Assembly: GCA_943846665.1 (NCBI GenBank)
Contig: OX044358.1
Coordinates: 1,054,001 to 1,118,000, forward strand
DNA length: 64,000 nt
Direction: 5' to 3'
Source: Arcticimaribacter sp002477625
Lineage (GTDB): Bacteria > Bacteroidota > Bacteroidia > Flavobacteriales > Flavobacteriaceae
Part shown: positions 43,556-52,578 of the stretch, in pieces
How positions within the stretch are numbered: position 1 is the first letter of the stretch
How the letters are laid out: each line of letters starts with the position of its first letter
The notes under the pieces: generated by a model
The model's input: only the letters and a program-made list of their open reading frames with translations
Told to the model about the DNA's origin: nothing
The model's database searches: none
Made by a program: the position numbers and the translations under genes

Positions 43556-44284
43556 TTACTTCTTAGGCCCTGTAGATACGATAACTTCTAACAAAGGACG
43601 CATAGACCATTCGATGGTAGAAATTTTTTCATGTGGTAAACCAGCAATTGGACCACCACCTGATAAATGAATCATTGCATTTTCCAATGAATCATACGAA
43701 TCATAAACCATCATGGTAGCAAAATCGTCTCCCTGAGGTGTGATTTTAGAACTAAGTCCCCACCCAACCATACCGGATTTTGGCATCATTTTCTTGAAGT
43801 GTGGTACAACGTATTGCTCAAGTTCTTGGGTATGCTTTTCCACTTCAGTAGAATTGGTGAAATTGAAAATAACATAAGACGCTGCTGCAATACTTTCGAT
43901 CATCAGGTCTTGCTTGTAGTAATATCGTTGATCCATTTTAAGATCATTGAGAAAACCATAGAGCATAGACGTTTCTACTCCTACAACCTCTTTTGCATTG
44001 TTCCACCAAGAGCCTTTATTTACTGCAGTAGCAATATCCTTGTATACATTAACCCACAAATAGTTATATCCGTCTGCAGCTGGGTTGGTGTTTCTAAGTA
44101 CTGCCCAGCCTTCTAGTTCCCCTTTATTTACTGCATCTTGAGCGATTTTCTTACTGTAATTGAGTTCTACATCTAAGAATTTTTCGGTCATCTCTGCTGG
44201 AACTTCAACTGGCTGAATCACGATAATTTGGGCAGAGACTGCCATTGAAGTTAAAATTGTAAGTGCTAAAAATAAATTTTTCAT
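43556..44284 (-). CDS. Exported tandem dimeric alpha/beta-barrel-like protein A
   Basis: 242 residues; signal ends MAVSAQ (about residue 19). Two related ferredoxin-like halves appear: the first with EKFLDVELNYSKKIAQDAVN, GELEGWAVLR and YLWVNVYKD; the second with QELEQYVVPHFKKM, SGMVGWGLSS and ATMMVYDSY. The pattern helix-GW-strand repeats in the protein at 55688. Antibiotic-monooxygenase/Dabb-like folds are the best match by pattern. No known function. It has a consensus promoter with TTGCAA at the -33 box. Confidence 0.65.
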   Translation of the reverse strand: MKNLFLALTILTSMAVSAQIIVIQPVEVPAEMTEKFLDVELNYSKKIAQDAVNKGELEGWAVLRNTNPAADGYNYLWVNVYKDIATAVNKGSWWNNAKEVVGVETSMLYGFLNDLKMDQRYYYKQDLMIESIAAASYVIFNFTNSTEVEKHTQELEQYVVPHFKKMMPKSGMVGWGLSSKITPQGDDFATMMVYDSYDSLENAMIHLSGGGPIAGLPHEKISTIEWSMRPLLEVIVSTGPKK

Positions 44285-44411
44285 GTTAAAAAAATATTGA
44301 ATGATTAAAATTGTGGAATCCTTTTTCCACCTTTGTTGGACTCTTAAAATACCTGTGTTAAGCGGGAATAGAAAGAGCAGTTTTATAAAATAGTGCGCTC
44401 GTTAATTGTAT

Positions 44412-44441
44412 CAAAAATACTAAATTAATTTCATTTTGCAA
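44412..44441 (-). promoter_or_regulatory. Promoter of exported protein A, with TTGCAA at -33
   Basis: Minus strand: TTG at 44441-44439, 19-base spacer, TATTTTTG at 44419-44412. The TTG is part of TAATTGCAA. The leader would be about 120 bases long. Confidence 0.65.
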
Positions 44442-44523
44442 TTAAAAATAACACGCGTTTTCCAAAACTCCTTGATGCTGTTTTCAGTTGGGAAAAGTGC
44501 TGCAAAGGGTTTTTAAAAATGAC

Positions 44524-44531
44524 TATCTTTG
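44524..44531 (+). promoter_or_regulatory. -7 box of the lectin-like protein gene
   Basis: TATCTTTG at 44524-44531, 57 bases before the chosen ATG. No properly spaced TTG. The rest of the 304-base gap 44285-44588 contains only the opposite-strand promoter of exported protein A. Confidence 0.45.
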
Positions 44532-44588
44532 AACTAAAGCGAAAATTCCTTGAGTAATAAGGCGGCAACTATATTTTTTCAGGTGAAG

Positions 44589-46211
44589 ATGAAACCAAAC
44601 AAATATGTTTTTTTTAGAGTAATTCCATTCATGCTCTTTATTATTGGAATTAGCGGTCAGGCACAATTTTCGAGCGTAACTGAAACCAGTATTTCCAATA
44701 ATAATTTAAGAATTGACCTAACATTCGATGAGGAGATTTTTTCAGTAGCAGGATGTAGCACGCCTACTTGTATAGAAATTACTGATTTTAATGTGACTTT
44801 GAGTGGTGGAAACGCTACTCTTGCTTCCAATACTCCAATAACGATAACCAAGCTTGGTAATTTTAATTTTATTCCACAGTGGAATACGTATGATTCTACA
44901 CAACCTGCGGGTGCAAACCGAGAGCCCAATAATTCGGGGGGTAATGAAGATTGGGCTCAACATGAAGCCTCAGGTCAATTAAATGATTTATCTGAAACAA
45001 ATTCTTTAAATGGGGTTTTGGAAATAATAGAACCAATCGCACGCGTAATACCCGGTTATAATTATATAACATCATACCCATCAGATGGATCAGCATGTGC
45101 GCATTCTTATTATAGATCTACAACTGCAAGTGGTTGGCTTGCACAAAAATTAAAAGCTCAAAACGCGGGGGGAGACCTCTTGGTGTATAATTCTCCAGAA
45201 GAATTTTCCCATATGATTCCAGCGTTTAATGCTAATGGTCCAACTGGTGTTGGGAATACATGGATTGGTCTTTCTCAAGACAGAACTGCAGCTGACTATG
45301 AAGAACGAGTTCAAGTGGGAGGGGTTTGGCCGTTTCCAATAACAAATGGAGGGTGGTATTGGGATGATGGCACTCCGATGGACAATAGTGCTGCGAAACT
45401 AAAATATCAAATTACGATTGCCTTAAACGGAGTTGCCGATGGAGATGAGTTGATCTCCGTAAATCCAGTAACTGGTCCTGCCTCTATATTTAATTGTGCT
45501 GGAGTAGCTGCCATAAACCAAGTCAATGGGGCCAATCAAGTTTACTTAAATGATAAGTTAGACCCCTACATAGTAAGTTCTTCTATTTCAGACGACAACA
45601 CTACGGTTCGTGTAGTTTTCAATGAAACCATTTTTACGGATGCAGCCAGTAATCCAATGCTCAATACAGACTTTGAACTGTTTCTAGTTCAAAACGGGAG
45701 TGTAGCTAGTTTAAGCTCCATCAACCCTTCTTCCATAATAAATTATGGGAATAGAATTTTCGATTTAACCCTGCCCCTTATTGGTTTGCCCATGTCGGGC
45801 AGAGAAGTGCTGACTATACTCCCCGCTTTAGGAAGTGTTTTTGATGCTGCGAGCAACACCGCTTCCTCGGTTCAAGCAAATAATACAGTTAATTTTAATC
45901 CCCCCAAAACAGGACCAATATATTTGAGTAACATCTACAAAACCTCAACAGTTTCTGGAACATTAGTTGTTGCTTCCGAAACATTTTTGTGTGATGACAT
46001 TACATTCAACAACTACAACCAAGCCTATCATGACGGGGTTCTTTTAGAGCCACAGGTCGGAAATTATTTGATCTACAACAAAAACTATTCCTATCCTTCT
46101 GTCATGATTCAAGGGTCTGATTTTGGCTACTTTCATCTTCGTGGATTTGACAGAATCCTAGAGGTTCAAAAATCTGATGGGCTAATAGTTGCCAAATATT
46201 CTTGTTTATAA
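44589..46211 (+). CDS. Exported multidomain protein with C-type-lectin-like and Ig/SwmB-like domains
   Basis: 540 residues from ATG 44589 (an in-frame TTG at 44550 would add 13 residues before the signal). The signal ends ISGQAQ (about 26). Residues about 30-90 and 290-390 are alike (NNLRIDLTFDEEIF; DNTTVRVVFNETIF) and resemble SwmB/Ig-like beta domains. Between them are C-type-lectin marks: REPNNSGGNEDWAQ (111-124), SPEEF (202-206), TWIGLSQD (224-231) and WYWDDGTPM (256-264). The EPNN/NEDWA end piece comes before the WIGL core, the reverse of a normal lectin domain. The Cys-rich end is unassigned. Probably a surface adhesin or carbohydrate binder. Confidence 0.65.
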   Translation: MKPNKYVFFRVIPFMLFIIGISGQAQFSSVTETSISNNNLRIDLTFDEEIFSVAGCSTPTCIEITDFNVTLSGGNATLASNTPITITKLGNFNFIPQWNTYDSTQPAGANREPNNSGGNEDWAQHEASGQLNDLSETNSLNGVLEIIEPIARVIPGYNYITSYPSDGSACAHSYYRSTTASGWLAQKLKAQNAGGDLLVYNSPEEFSHMIPAFNANGPTGVGNTWIGLSQDRTAADYEERVQVGGVWPFPITNGGWYWDDGTPMDNSAAKLKYQITIALNGVADGDELISVNPVTGPASIFNCAGVAAINQVNGANQVYLNDKLDPYIVSSSISDDNTTVRVVFNETIFTDAASNPMLNTDFELFLVQNGSVASLSSINPSSIINYGNRIFDLTLPLIGLPMSGREVLTILPALGSVFDAASNTASSVQANNTVNFNPPKTGPIYLSNIYKTSTVSGTLVVASETFLCDDITFNNYNQAYHDGVLLEPQVGNYLIYNKNYSYPSVMIQGSDFGYFHLRGFDRILEVQKSDGLIVAKYSCL

Positions 46212-46276
46212 AGTCCATCTTACACCTCCTATTCGATTTTTAATTGTCTACCTTGTTGGAAGATCAAAATTCTAGC

Positions 46277-47545
46277 ATGCACGCAAAAAAATCCAACGCC
46301 TCTATTGCTCAAATCATTCTCCTTATTCTTGCAGGTGAATCTGTCTTTATTTTACCCTTTGTATTGCCTCGAATTTTTAGACCCACCTATTTAGATGTAT
46401 TTGAACTGACCAACTTTGAGCTTGGAAGCTGTTTTTCGATTTATGGAACCGTCGCCCTTTTGTCTTATTTATACGGAGGAGCTATTGCAGATAAATTCTC
46501 GCCTAGGAAACTCATCGCTGGGTCTTTATTACTAACCGCACTGGGGGGCTTGGTTATGTCCACCTTTCCATCTGTTAGCACATTACACGTGATCTACGGC
46601 TATTGGGGGTTTACTACAATTTTTCTGTTTTGGGGGGCCATGATCAAAGCTACCCGAGTATGGGGAGGCACAACAAAACAGGGAAGTGCCTTTGGATTTT
46701 TAGAGGGGGGTCGTGGATTTGTTGCTGCCACCATTGGCGCCATAGGTGTTTATATTTTTTCCGTAATCTTGCCGAGTAATGTGGCTACTGCTATCCTTGT
46801 TGAACGTCAAGATGCCTTTCGCTATGTGATTTTATTTGCAACTGCACTTGCCTTTTTTGTTGGGGGTTTAGTCTTCTTCTTTATGGACAATTCAAAAAAA
46901 ATAGACACTCCAATAATTTCTTCTGAATCTTCTTTAGCCAACATTAAAAAAGTCCTCAAAATCCCGTCGGTATGGTGGCTGATGCTGATTGTATTATCGG
47001 CCTATGTAGGTTATAAGCTTACCGACATCTTTTCTTTGTACGCCTCCGAAGTCATGCTTTTTGATGAAGTAAAAGCCGCCCAAGTTGGTACCTTCCAATT
47101 GTATATTCGACCCATTGTTTGTGTGGCAATTGGTCTGTTGGCCGACAAATCGCGCGGCTCTCTGTGGATTATGATTGGCTTTGTTGTGATGTTGAGTGGA
47201 GCACTTATTTTTGCTTCTGGTCAGGTTCAGTCCGGATTGAACTTTTTATTTTTCCTGTCCTTAGTCATTACCGCGACTGGCACCTATGCCATTCGAACAT
47301 TGTATTTTGCTGTTTTACAAGAGGGTAAAATTCCTTTAGCGGTAACCGGAACAGCGGTCGGTTTAATATCGGTTGTAGGATATACTCCCGATATTTTTGT
47401 GGGACCAATTATGGGGTATTTATTAGATCGTTCTCCCGGGATTGTTGGACATAAAGAGGTTTTTATGCTGTTAGCACTGTTTGCTGCTCTCGGATTGATT
47501 GCATCCATTCAATTTTCTAGATTAAGTGTTCTTAAAAACAGTTAA
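46277..47545 (+). CDS. MFS transporter
   Basis: 422 residues from ATG 46277 (an in-frame TTG at 46244 is less likely), with 12 hydrophobic segments and a central cytoplasmic loop (MDNSKKIDTPII). MFS hallmarks include GGAIADKFSPRKLIAGSLLL in the loop 2-3 region and LLADKSRGSLWIM in the equivalent loop of the second half. The substrate cannot be read. It is followed within 42 bases by two DoxX-like genes on the same strand. Confidence 0.85.
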   Translation: MHAKKSNASIAQIILLILAGESVFILPFVLPRIFRPTYLDVFELTNFELGSCFSIYGTVALLSYLYGGAIADKFSPRKLIAGSLLLTALGGLVMSTFPSVSTLHVIYGYWGFTTIFLFWGAMIKATRVWGGTTKQGSAFGFLEGGRGFVAATIGAIGVYIFSVILPSNVATAILVERQDAFRYVILFATALAFFVGGLVFFFMDNSKKIDTPIISSESSLANIKKVLKIPSVWWLMLIVLSAYVGYKLTDIFSLYASEVMLFDEVKAAQVGTFQLYIRPIVCVAIGLLADKSRGSLWIMIGFVVMLSGALIFASGQVQSGLNFLFFLSLVITATGTYAIRTLYFAVLQEGKIPLAVTGTAVGLISVVGYTPDIFVGPIMGYLLDRSPGIVGHKEVFMLLALFAALGLIASIQFSRLSVLKNS

Positions 47546-47587
47546 TTGTACTATTAACAGTAGATATTTACTATATTTAAATAAAAA

Positions 47588-47932
47588 ATGGAATTAATAA
47601 CCACCCTTTCTCAAATCATAATTGCAGTATCTATTCTTATTGTATGGGTCTTTCGATTCGATAATATTGTAATTGAATTCAAACAATACGGCTTATCAGA
47701 TTTAATTCGAAGTTTGGTTGGAGCTGCAAAAATAGCAATGGCTACCCTTTTGATTGCAGGTATTTGGTATCCTACACTCATTCTAGTTCCTGCTGGGGTT
47801 ATTGCGTTTTTAATGCTTTGTGCGCTCTTCGCACATTTTAGCGTCCGCAATCCAATGCAAAAATACCTCCCAGCCTTCAGTTTGTTATGCCTTTCATTAT
47901 TTCTTGTTGCTGGTCAATTGAACCTCTTGTAA
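47588..47932 (+). CDS. DoxX-like membrane protein 1
   Basis: 114 residues with four membrane helices; FRFDNIVIEFKQYGLSDLIR, then GAAKIAMATLLIAGIWYP, fits the DoxX-like family (PF13564). DoxX proteins associate with quinone- or thiol-related redox in membranes, but this branch is uncharacterised. It begins 42 bases after the MFS gene, and its stop is directly followed by the next ATG. Confidence 0.7.
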   Translation: MELITTLSQIIIAVSILIVWVFRFDNIVIEFKQYGLSDLIRSLVGAAKIAMATLLIAGIWYPTLILVPAGVIAFLMLCALFAHFSVRNPMQKYLPAFSLLCLSLFLVAGQLNLL

Positions 47933-48277
47933 ATGTCTCCAATTTACTGGTTATCTTATTTTTCTGGGCTTTCTTTCTTAGGCTTCGGTGTCAGCTGTTT
48001 TTTTAGCAACAAAATGGTATTGGAGTTCCAACGCTACCAACTTGCGCGCTTCAGAACAACAACTGGGTTTTTTCAAATAGTCGGTGCTATTGGACTGCTT
48101 TGTGCTAGTCAAAGTGACTTGATTTGGTCGATTAGTTCCCTAGGGTTAACCGTTTTAATGCTTCTTGGCTTTATCGTTCGTTTAAGAATAAAAGACAGCT
48201 GGATACAATCATTTCCTTCTCTTTTTTATATGGTTTTAAACGGCTATATTTTTTGGCAGACCACTTTGTTTTTTTAA
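47933..48277 (+). CDS. DoxX-like membrane protein 2
   Basis: 114 residues, four membrane helices, same length and layout as the preceding gene: MVLEFQRYQLARFRTTTGFFQ parallels EFKQYGLSDLIRSLVG of protein 1. The ATG starts on the base after the preceding stop. A tandem pair of equal length suggests duplication and a heterodimeric membrane unit. Sequence identity between the two is low. Confidence 0.65.
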   Translation: MSPIYWLSYFSGLSFLGFGVSCFFSNKMVLEFQRYQLARFRTTTGFFQIVGAIGLLCASQSDLIWSISSLGLTVLMLLGFIVRLRIKDSWIQSFPSLFYMVLNGYIFWQTTLFF

Positions 48278-48285
48278 GTTGTCAT

Positions 48286-48316
48286 TTGCAATCATTGTTT
48301 TATATCTGTAACTTCG
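48286..48316 (+). promoter_or_regulatory. Promoter of exported protein B, with TTGCAA at -33
   Basis: TTG at 48286-48288 (within TTGCAA), 20-base spacer, TAACTTCG at 48309-48316, one mismatch to the -7 consensus. The ATG lies 23 bases downstream. Confidence 0.45.
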
Positions 48317-48339
48317 AACAGATTTAAAACTATATTATT

Positions 48340-49035
48340 ATGAAAAATTTACTATTAGGTGTATTTGCATTGTGCACAACATTTCTATCTGCCCAAGAGT
48401 ACCATTGGACAGCTTACAATTTTACGGTAGCTACTGAAGATGTTGAGATTGTTGGAAAACTTGTTGGAGATTATTTTGGAGTAGAGGGAAATAAAGCCGC
48501 GGGCGTATCTGTTTTTTTATTCGAAAATCATTTCAATGATAACGGAATGAACTTTTCTCATTCGCTCATTTTCACGGGAAGTATTGATGCGATTGGAGCA
48601 CAATATGAAATGGGAACTAGTGCTGAATGGCAGTTGTTTCTGACCAAAATGAGTCGATATACAAACGATTATTCTTCAGCGGCAGGAAGCAGTTTAGTGT
48701 CTTTTGGAAAACCGGGATCTCATCCCATTCAAAACCTTTACTCGATGAGAATTGTAGATCAAGCTAAATTTGCCAAAGCCTTTACAAAGTATAACAGCAA
48801 ATACAATCCTAGCGATCGAAGAGTAACGCTTGGACGTGTTGGTTTAGGAAGAAGCCCTGATGGAGAAACCCACTATGTCCTTGTTGGAGTTGATGATTTT
48901 AAAACGGCAATGAGCCCAGGAAGCTATAGAGAGAACAACAAGGCTGCAAAGGCAGCTTGGAAAGAATACTGGGAAAACACAGGAGAGGTGAAGTTGATCC
49001 GATCTTCTACACGTGTAATGATGGGTAAATGGTAG
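48340..49035 (+). CDS. Exported protein B, tandem ferredoxin-like, unknown function
   Basis: 231 residues; signal ends FLSAQ (about 18). The mature part starts EYHWTAYNFTVATEDVEIVG and has two halves of about 100 residues separated near GSSLVSFGKPG; the second starts PIQNLYSMRIVDQAKFAKAF. The pattern resembles the other tandem alpha/beta-barrel-like exported proteins here, though less clearly. It is followed by a perfect terminator embedded in the end of the convergent peptidase gene. Function unknown. Confidence 0.6.
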   Translation: MKNLLLGVFALCTTFLSAQEYHWTAYNFTVATEDVEIVGKLVGDYFGVEGNKAAGVSVFLFENHFNDNGMNFSHSLIFTGSIDAIGAQYEMGTSAEWQLFLTKMSRYTNDYSSAAGSSLVSFGKPGSHPIQNLYSMRIVDQAKFAKAFTKYNSKYNPSDRRVTLGRVGLGRSPDGETHYVLVGVDDFKTAMSPGSYRENNKAAKAAWKEYWENTGEVKLIRSSTRVMMGKW

Positions 49036-49070
49036 GCACTAGCTTATAAAAACCATATAAATTTTATTCA

Positions 49071-49107
49071 AATCACTCCAATGCATTTCGGTGCGGAGTG
49101 ATTTTTT
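49071..49107 (+). terminator. Terminator of protein B, lying inside the M28 peptidase coding end
   Basis: AATCACTCC (49071-49079) pairs perfectly with GGAGTGATT (49095-49103), followed by a T run to 49107. It overlaps the last 11 codons of the minus-strand M28 gene (stop at 49073-49075). Confidence 0.85.
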
Positions 49108-51379
49108 GTTTTATGACTAGGGCGTCATTAAACACAAATGGTTTGGGCATCATGCGGTTGGTTCGTGTCTTCATTTCAACCCAAGGATTGTCCATCAAGT
49201 CAAAAGAATACTCCAAAAGTGTGAACGTTGGCTGTAAATCTTGAGTAATTGTATAGGATACTTCAAGAGCGTCCATTTCGTACACATAGAACGTAAGAAG
49301 CCTGTTATTGGATTCGGTATAAGACAAGTTCTTCTCTACTGCTTGCCCATTGAATGCAAGTGAGGTAAACGTGATTTCTTGGTCTACATAAAGTCGGAGA
49401 ACGTTTGCCTTTTTTTCGGGAATTAGTTTAAACGTAACAGTCCGTTGATCACCGACAAGCGTATCTCGAATTAGCCTGGACTGATAATGGGGTATTGCTT
49501 TGGCAGGCGCATCTGCTGCGAAGGTATATCCTGAATTGTATTTACTTTTTGCCGCAGACGTTACAACGGTAGCTGCCGTTTTGGGTTCTGTCCCGAGATA
49601 CGAGCTGGTCCAATCGTCTAATATGGTGTCGTAGGTTAGCCAATAGGCCTTTTGAGCCTCTAGATCTTGGAAATACATTAAGCTGTTTGGTTTTTTACGA
49701 TCTTCATTGAAATCGCTGGTATGATGTGCGAGTCCAAAAAAGACAAGAGCAAGTACAAGAAAGCCTTGAGCTAAGTATTTTTTGTAGGTATAGCCACTCA
49801 AAAATGAAAGTAGTAATCCAAAAAGTAAAACGGTAAAAACAGTGCTGATTACTATAGTCTTTAAACCCAAGCCAACAGGAAAGGTTTGAATTAATGGGCT
49901 GAATAGTACTACAGCTGGGATAGCCAATACCCAATGTAGGATTGGGTTTGTCTTCTCTTGTTTTAAAAGCAACCAGAAGGAGCACAATGCACAATAAAAA
50001 GGGAGAATAAAATAAGCTGCTCCTTTGAGATAAATTGCAAGGAAGATATTAATGAGCAACCAAATCAAAAGCGGCGACACAAAAAGGTTTGCAGCGGTTA
50101 TTTCTTTTTGAAATTTGGCGTACATAAACCACGCTATTGCTAGTGATAAAGAAACAAAGAGTGCAATATAGGCATGTCCGTTGTAGGTGAACCCGTGAAG
50201 AATTTCTTGGTAGTGTGGATATAGTTTAAGCAAACTTGACCATCCATAAAGGCCCACAAAAAGAGCCCCAAAAACTGCTGATAAAAAGGGAACCGAACCC
50301 TTCAAAATAGAGCGCCATTTTAATTTCCCATTTCTAAACCCAAAAAAGAGGATCCCTATAAATAAAAGAATTGCAACACAGGTTGAGGGCATGACCCAAC
50401 TGAACGGATAAGCAATCATTTTTAGTAGGGGAAAATTGGTGTATACATAGTCTTCCTCGCTTTTGACTTGCTCTAAATCTGCATCGGCAAAATAATGCAG
50501 TAAAGGCATTAAATAACTTCCTTGATGTTCAAGGGAGTTCCGATCCATCCGCTCAAAGTTATCCCCTGCGGTATGATAGTCAAAATGATCGTCAATAAAG
50601 GCGAAAAACAAACCATCGATATCGCCTTCTTCTCTTAAAATGGTTGAATCAGTATCGTTGGGCAGCATTTTATAAACGCTATATAAAAGCGAACTGGCGA
50701 CTGGAAATTCGGGATTGGCTTCTACAAACCCTTTGATGAGGTTTTTATTTCCCTGATTGGTTTCGACGATCATAGAACTTGGACCTCCACTTCCTCGGGC
50801 CTCAAAATTGAGTGCCAAACCAATGTTTTTGGCCCATGGATGGGAACGAACAAAAAGCTTGGCACCTACAAGTCCCACTTCTTCTGCATCCGTAAACAAA
50901 ATGATGATATCGTTTTTGGGTTGTTTACCACTGGCTTGGTAGGCTCGAAGAGATTCTAAAATAGCGACTACTCCGCTCCCAGCATCACTTGTACCAAAAG
51001 AAGGCGTTAAGGCACTGTCGTAATGAGAAAAAATAAGAAGAGCTTTGCCTGCTTCAGAACCCTTGATTTTTGCAATGATGTTTACGGGTTGATTCATCCG
51101 TCCACGTCTTTCATTTAAAACATAGCCTTGTTGGGTCTCTGGAGAAAGACCCAGATCTTGTAGCGACTGAATTAAAAATTCCCGAACACGCTTGTTCTCC
51201 GCTGTACCCACATAGTGTGGAGCTTTGGATATTTCTTTGAGGGGAATGAGTGCTCTTTCGGTTGAAAACTCTACTTCTGGGGCGGTTAATGACGATATGG
51301 TTTGGGGCATAAGACTATAAAAGCTAAAATAGATTAAGCCCAAAAGCAAGAAAAAAGAAACTACAGAAGCATTTTTCAT
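49073..51379 (-). CDS. M28 family metallopeptidase with C-terminal membrane domain (ER metallopeptidase-like)
   Basis: 768 residues. A first membrane segment or signal anchor (about 8-28) is followed by the M28 aminopeptidase domain with metal ligands FSHYDSA (His119), TSDAGSG (Asp132), DAEEVGL (Glu166-Glu167) and EARGSGG. Residues about 315-545 contain about eight or nine membrane helices, and a soluble domain (about 550-768) ends the protein. This layout resembles eukaryotic ERMP1/Fxna and is frequent in Bacteroidota. It should trim peptides on the outer face of the inner membrane. Confidence 0.9.
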   Translation of the reverse strand: MKNASVVSFFLLLGLIYFSFYSLMPQTISSLTAPEVEFSTERALIPLKEISKAPHYVGTAENKRVREFLIQSLQDLGLSPETQQGYVLNERRGRMNQPVNIIAKIKGSEAGKALLIFSHYDSALTPSFGTSDAGSGVVAILESLRAYQASGKQPKNDIIILFTDAEEVGLVGAKLFVRSHPWAKNIGLALNFEARGSGGPSSMIVETNQGNKNLIKGFVEANPEFPVASSLLYSVYKMLPNDTDSTILREEGDIDGLFFAFIDDHFDYHTAGDNFERMDRNSLEHQGSYLMPLLHYFADADLEQVKSEEDYVYTNFPLLKMIAYPFSWVMPSTCVAILLFIGILFFGFRNGKLKWRSILKGSVPFLSAVFGALFVGLYGWSSLLKLYPHYQEILHGFTYNGHAYIALFVSLSLAIAWFMYAKFQKEITAANLFVSPLLIWLLINIFLAIYLKGAAYFILPFYCALCSFWLLLKQEKTNPILHWVLAIPAVVLFSPLIQTFPVGLGLKTIVISTVFTVLLFGLLLSFLSGYTYKKYLAQGFLVLALVFFGLAHHTSDFNEDRKKPNSLMYFQDLEAQKAYWLTYDTILDDWTSSYLGTEPKTAATVVTSAAKSKYNSGYTFAADAPAKAIPHYQSRLIRDTLVGDQRTVTFKLIPEKKANVLRLYVDQEITFTSLAFNGQAVEKNLSYTESNNRLLTFYVYEMDALEVSYTITQDLQPTFTLLEYSFDLMDNPWVEMKTRTNRMMPKPFVFNDALVIKQKITPHRNALE

Positions 51380-51507
51380 ATCGATGTTTTTTATAAATGT
51401 ATTAATAATCTGAACACCATTTGTGCTAAAAAGAAAAGTCGGTCGCCAATCAGCTGGGGCATCTTAGAAAGATTGTTTATCTTAAGCTACTCAAACACAC
51501 TTGATTT

Positions 51508-52506
51508 ATGACAATTACACGCTCGTTTTATTTTATTCTGGCTTTGTTTTTTTACGTTCCTCTCCATGCACAAGTAGTAAAACAAGAGGTTACTTTCGAA
51601 AGCGCAAATCCTTTTTCGCTAAGCGATATCATTTTGAATCTAAACGCCCAAGAAAAACAAACCGTTTTTGGCCAACTGAGTATTCCCATGGATTCCTTAA
51701 ATCCCGATAAAAAATACCCGTTGATAATTGGAGTTGCTGGAAGTTTGGGTTGGAGAAAACACCACTTAGAGTACATGGAAATGTATCAACAAGATGGGTT
51801 TGCCACCTTTGAACTCAATAGCTTTAAAAGTCGGGACATAACTTCGACGGTTGGTTCTCAAGACGAAGTAACCATCGCTGCTATTATTTTAGATGCTTAT
51901 CGGGCGTTAGAAAAACTAGCCGAACATCCCAACATAGATAAAGAGAAGGTTTCTATTACGGGTTGGAGCCTAGGGGGTGGAGTTTCTCTCTTTTCTGGAT
52001 GGATGCCCGTGAAAAATGCAATTACAACTTCCGTAAGCTTTGCCTCCCATTTGGCGTTTTATCCTCCTTGTTTTATTAACCCCGAAAATTTAGCGTTTAC
52101 ACAGGCACCCATACACATCCTAATTGGGGAAAAAGACAATTGGACTCCAGCAGCTCCTTGTTCAAATTTAATTAAAAAGCTAGAAGGAAAAGCAAACATT
52201 GCGCTTACCACCTACCCAGAGTCCCATCATTCTTTTGACAGTGAAACAGCAGTAACAAGAAATGAAAAAGGCTATAGTTTTAAAGATTGTCTCTTTACGC
52301 TTACCGAAGATGGTGATGTTCTAATGAACTATCTTCAGCTCCCAATGTCGTCGCCCTTACTTCAAAAACTTGGTTTTATATTTTGTGTTGAACAGGGAGT
52401 AGACATCGGTGGCAATCCAGCAGCACGTAAAAAAGCTTTTGCCTTTGCAAAGGAATTCATGCATACTACCCTAAAAGGAGCGTCCGAAATTAGTGATGCA
52501 TTTTAA
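51508..52506 (+). CDS. Exported dienelactone-hydrolase-like alpha/beta hydrolase
   Basis: 332 residues; signal ends VPLHAQ (about 22). The nucleophile elbow is TGWSLGGG with Ser154, the acid is likely in IGEKDNWTP and the base in PESHHSFD. YPLIIGVAGSLGWRKHHLEY gives the oxyanion region. DLH-like enzymes hydrolyse lactones and other esters; being exported, this one acts in the envelope. Substrate unknown. The neighbour at 52579 has its own promoter. Confidence 0.82.
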   Translation: MTITRSFYFILALFFYVPLHAQVVKQEVTFESANPFSLSDIILNLNAQEKQTVFGQLSIPMDSLNPDKKYPLIIGVAGSLGWRKHHLEYMEMYQQDGFATFELNSFKSRDITSTVGSQDEVTIAAIILDAYRALEKLAEHPNIDKEKVSITGWSLGGGVSLFSGWMPVKNAITTSVSFASHLAFYPPCFINPENLAFTQAPIHILIGEKDNWTPAAPCSNLIKKLEGKANIALTTYPESHHSFDSETAVTRNEKGYSFKDCLFTLTEDGDVLMNYLQLPMSSPLLQKLGFIFCVEQGVDIGGNPAARKKAFAFAKEFMHTTLKGASEISDAF

Positions 52507-52535
52507 AAAATTCTAATCTAAAGTTCTATTAAAAA

Positions 52536-52565
52536 TTGAAACGGACAGCGATCGGTCTATCTTTG
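52536..52565 (+). promoter_or_regulatory. Consensus promoter next to a TTG start
   Basis: TTG at 52536-52538, spacer 19, TATCTTTG at 52558-52565. Transcription would begin near 52570, only about 9 bases before the TTG start at 52579. Confidence 0.7.
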
Positions 52566-52578
52566 AAAAAAAATATAG

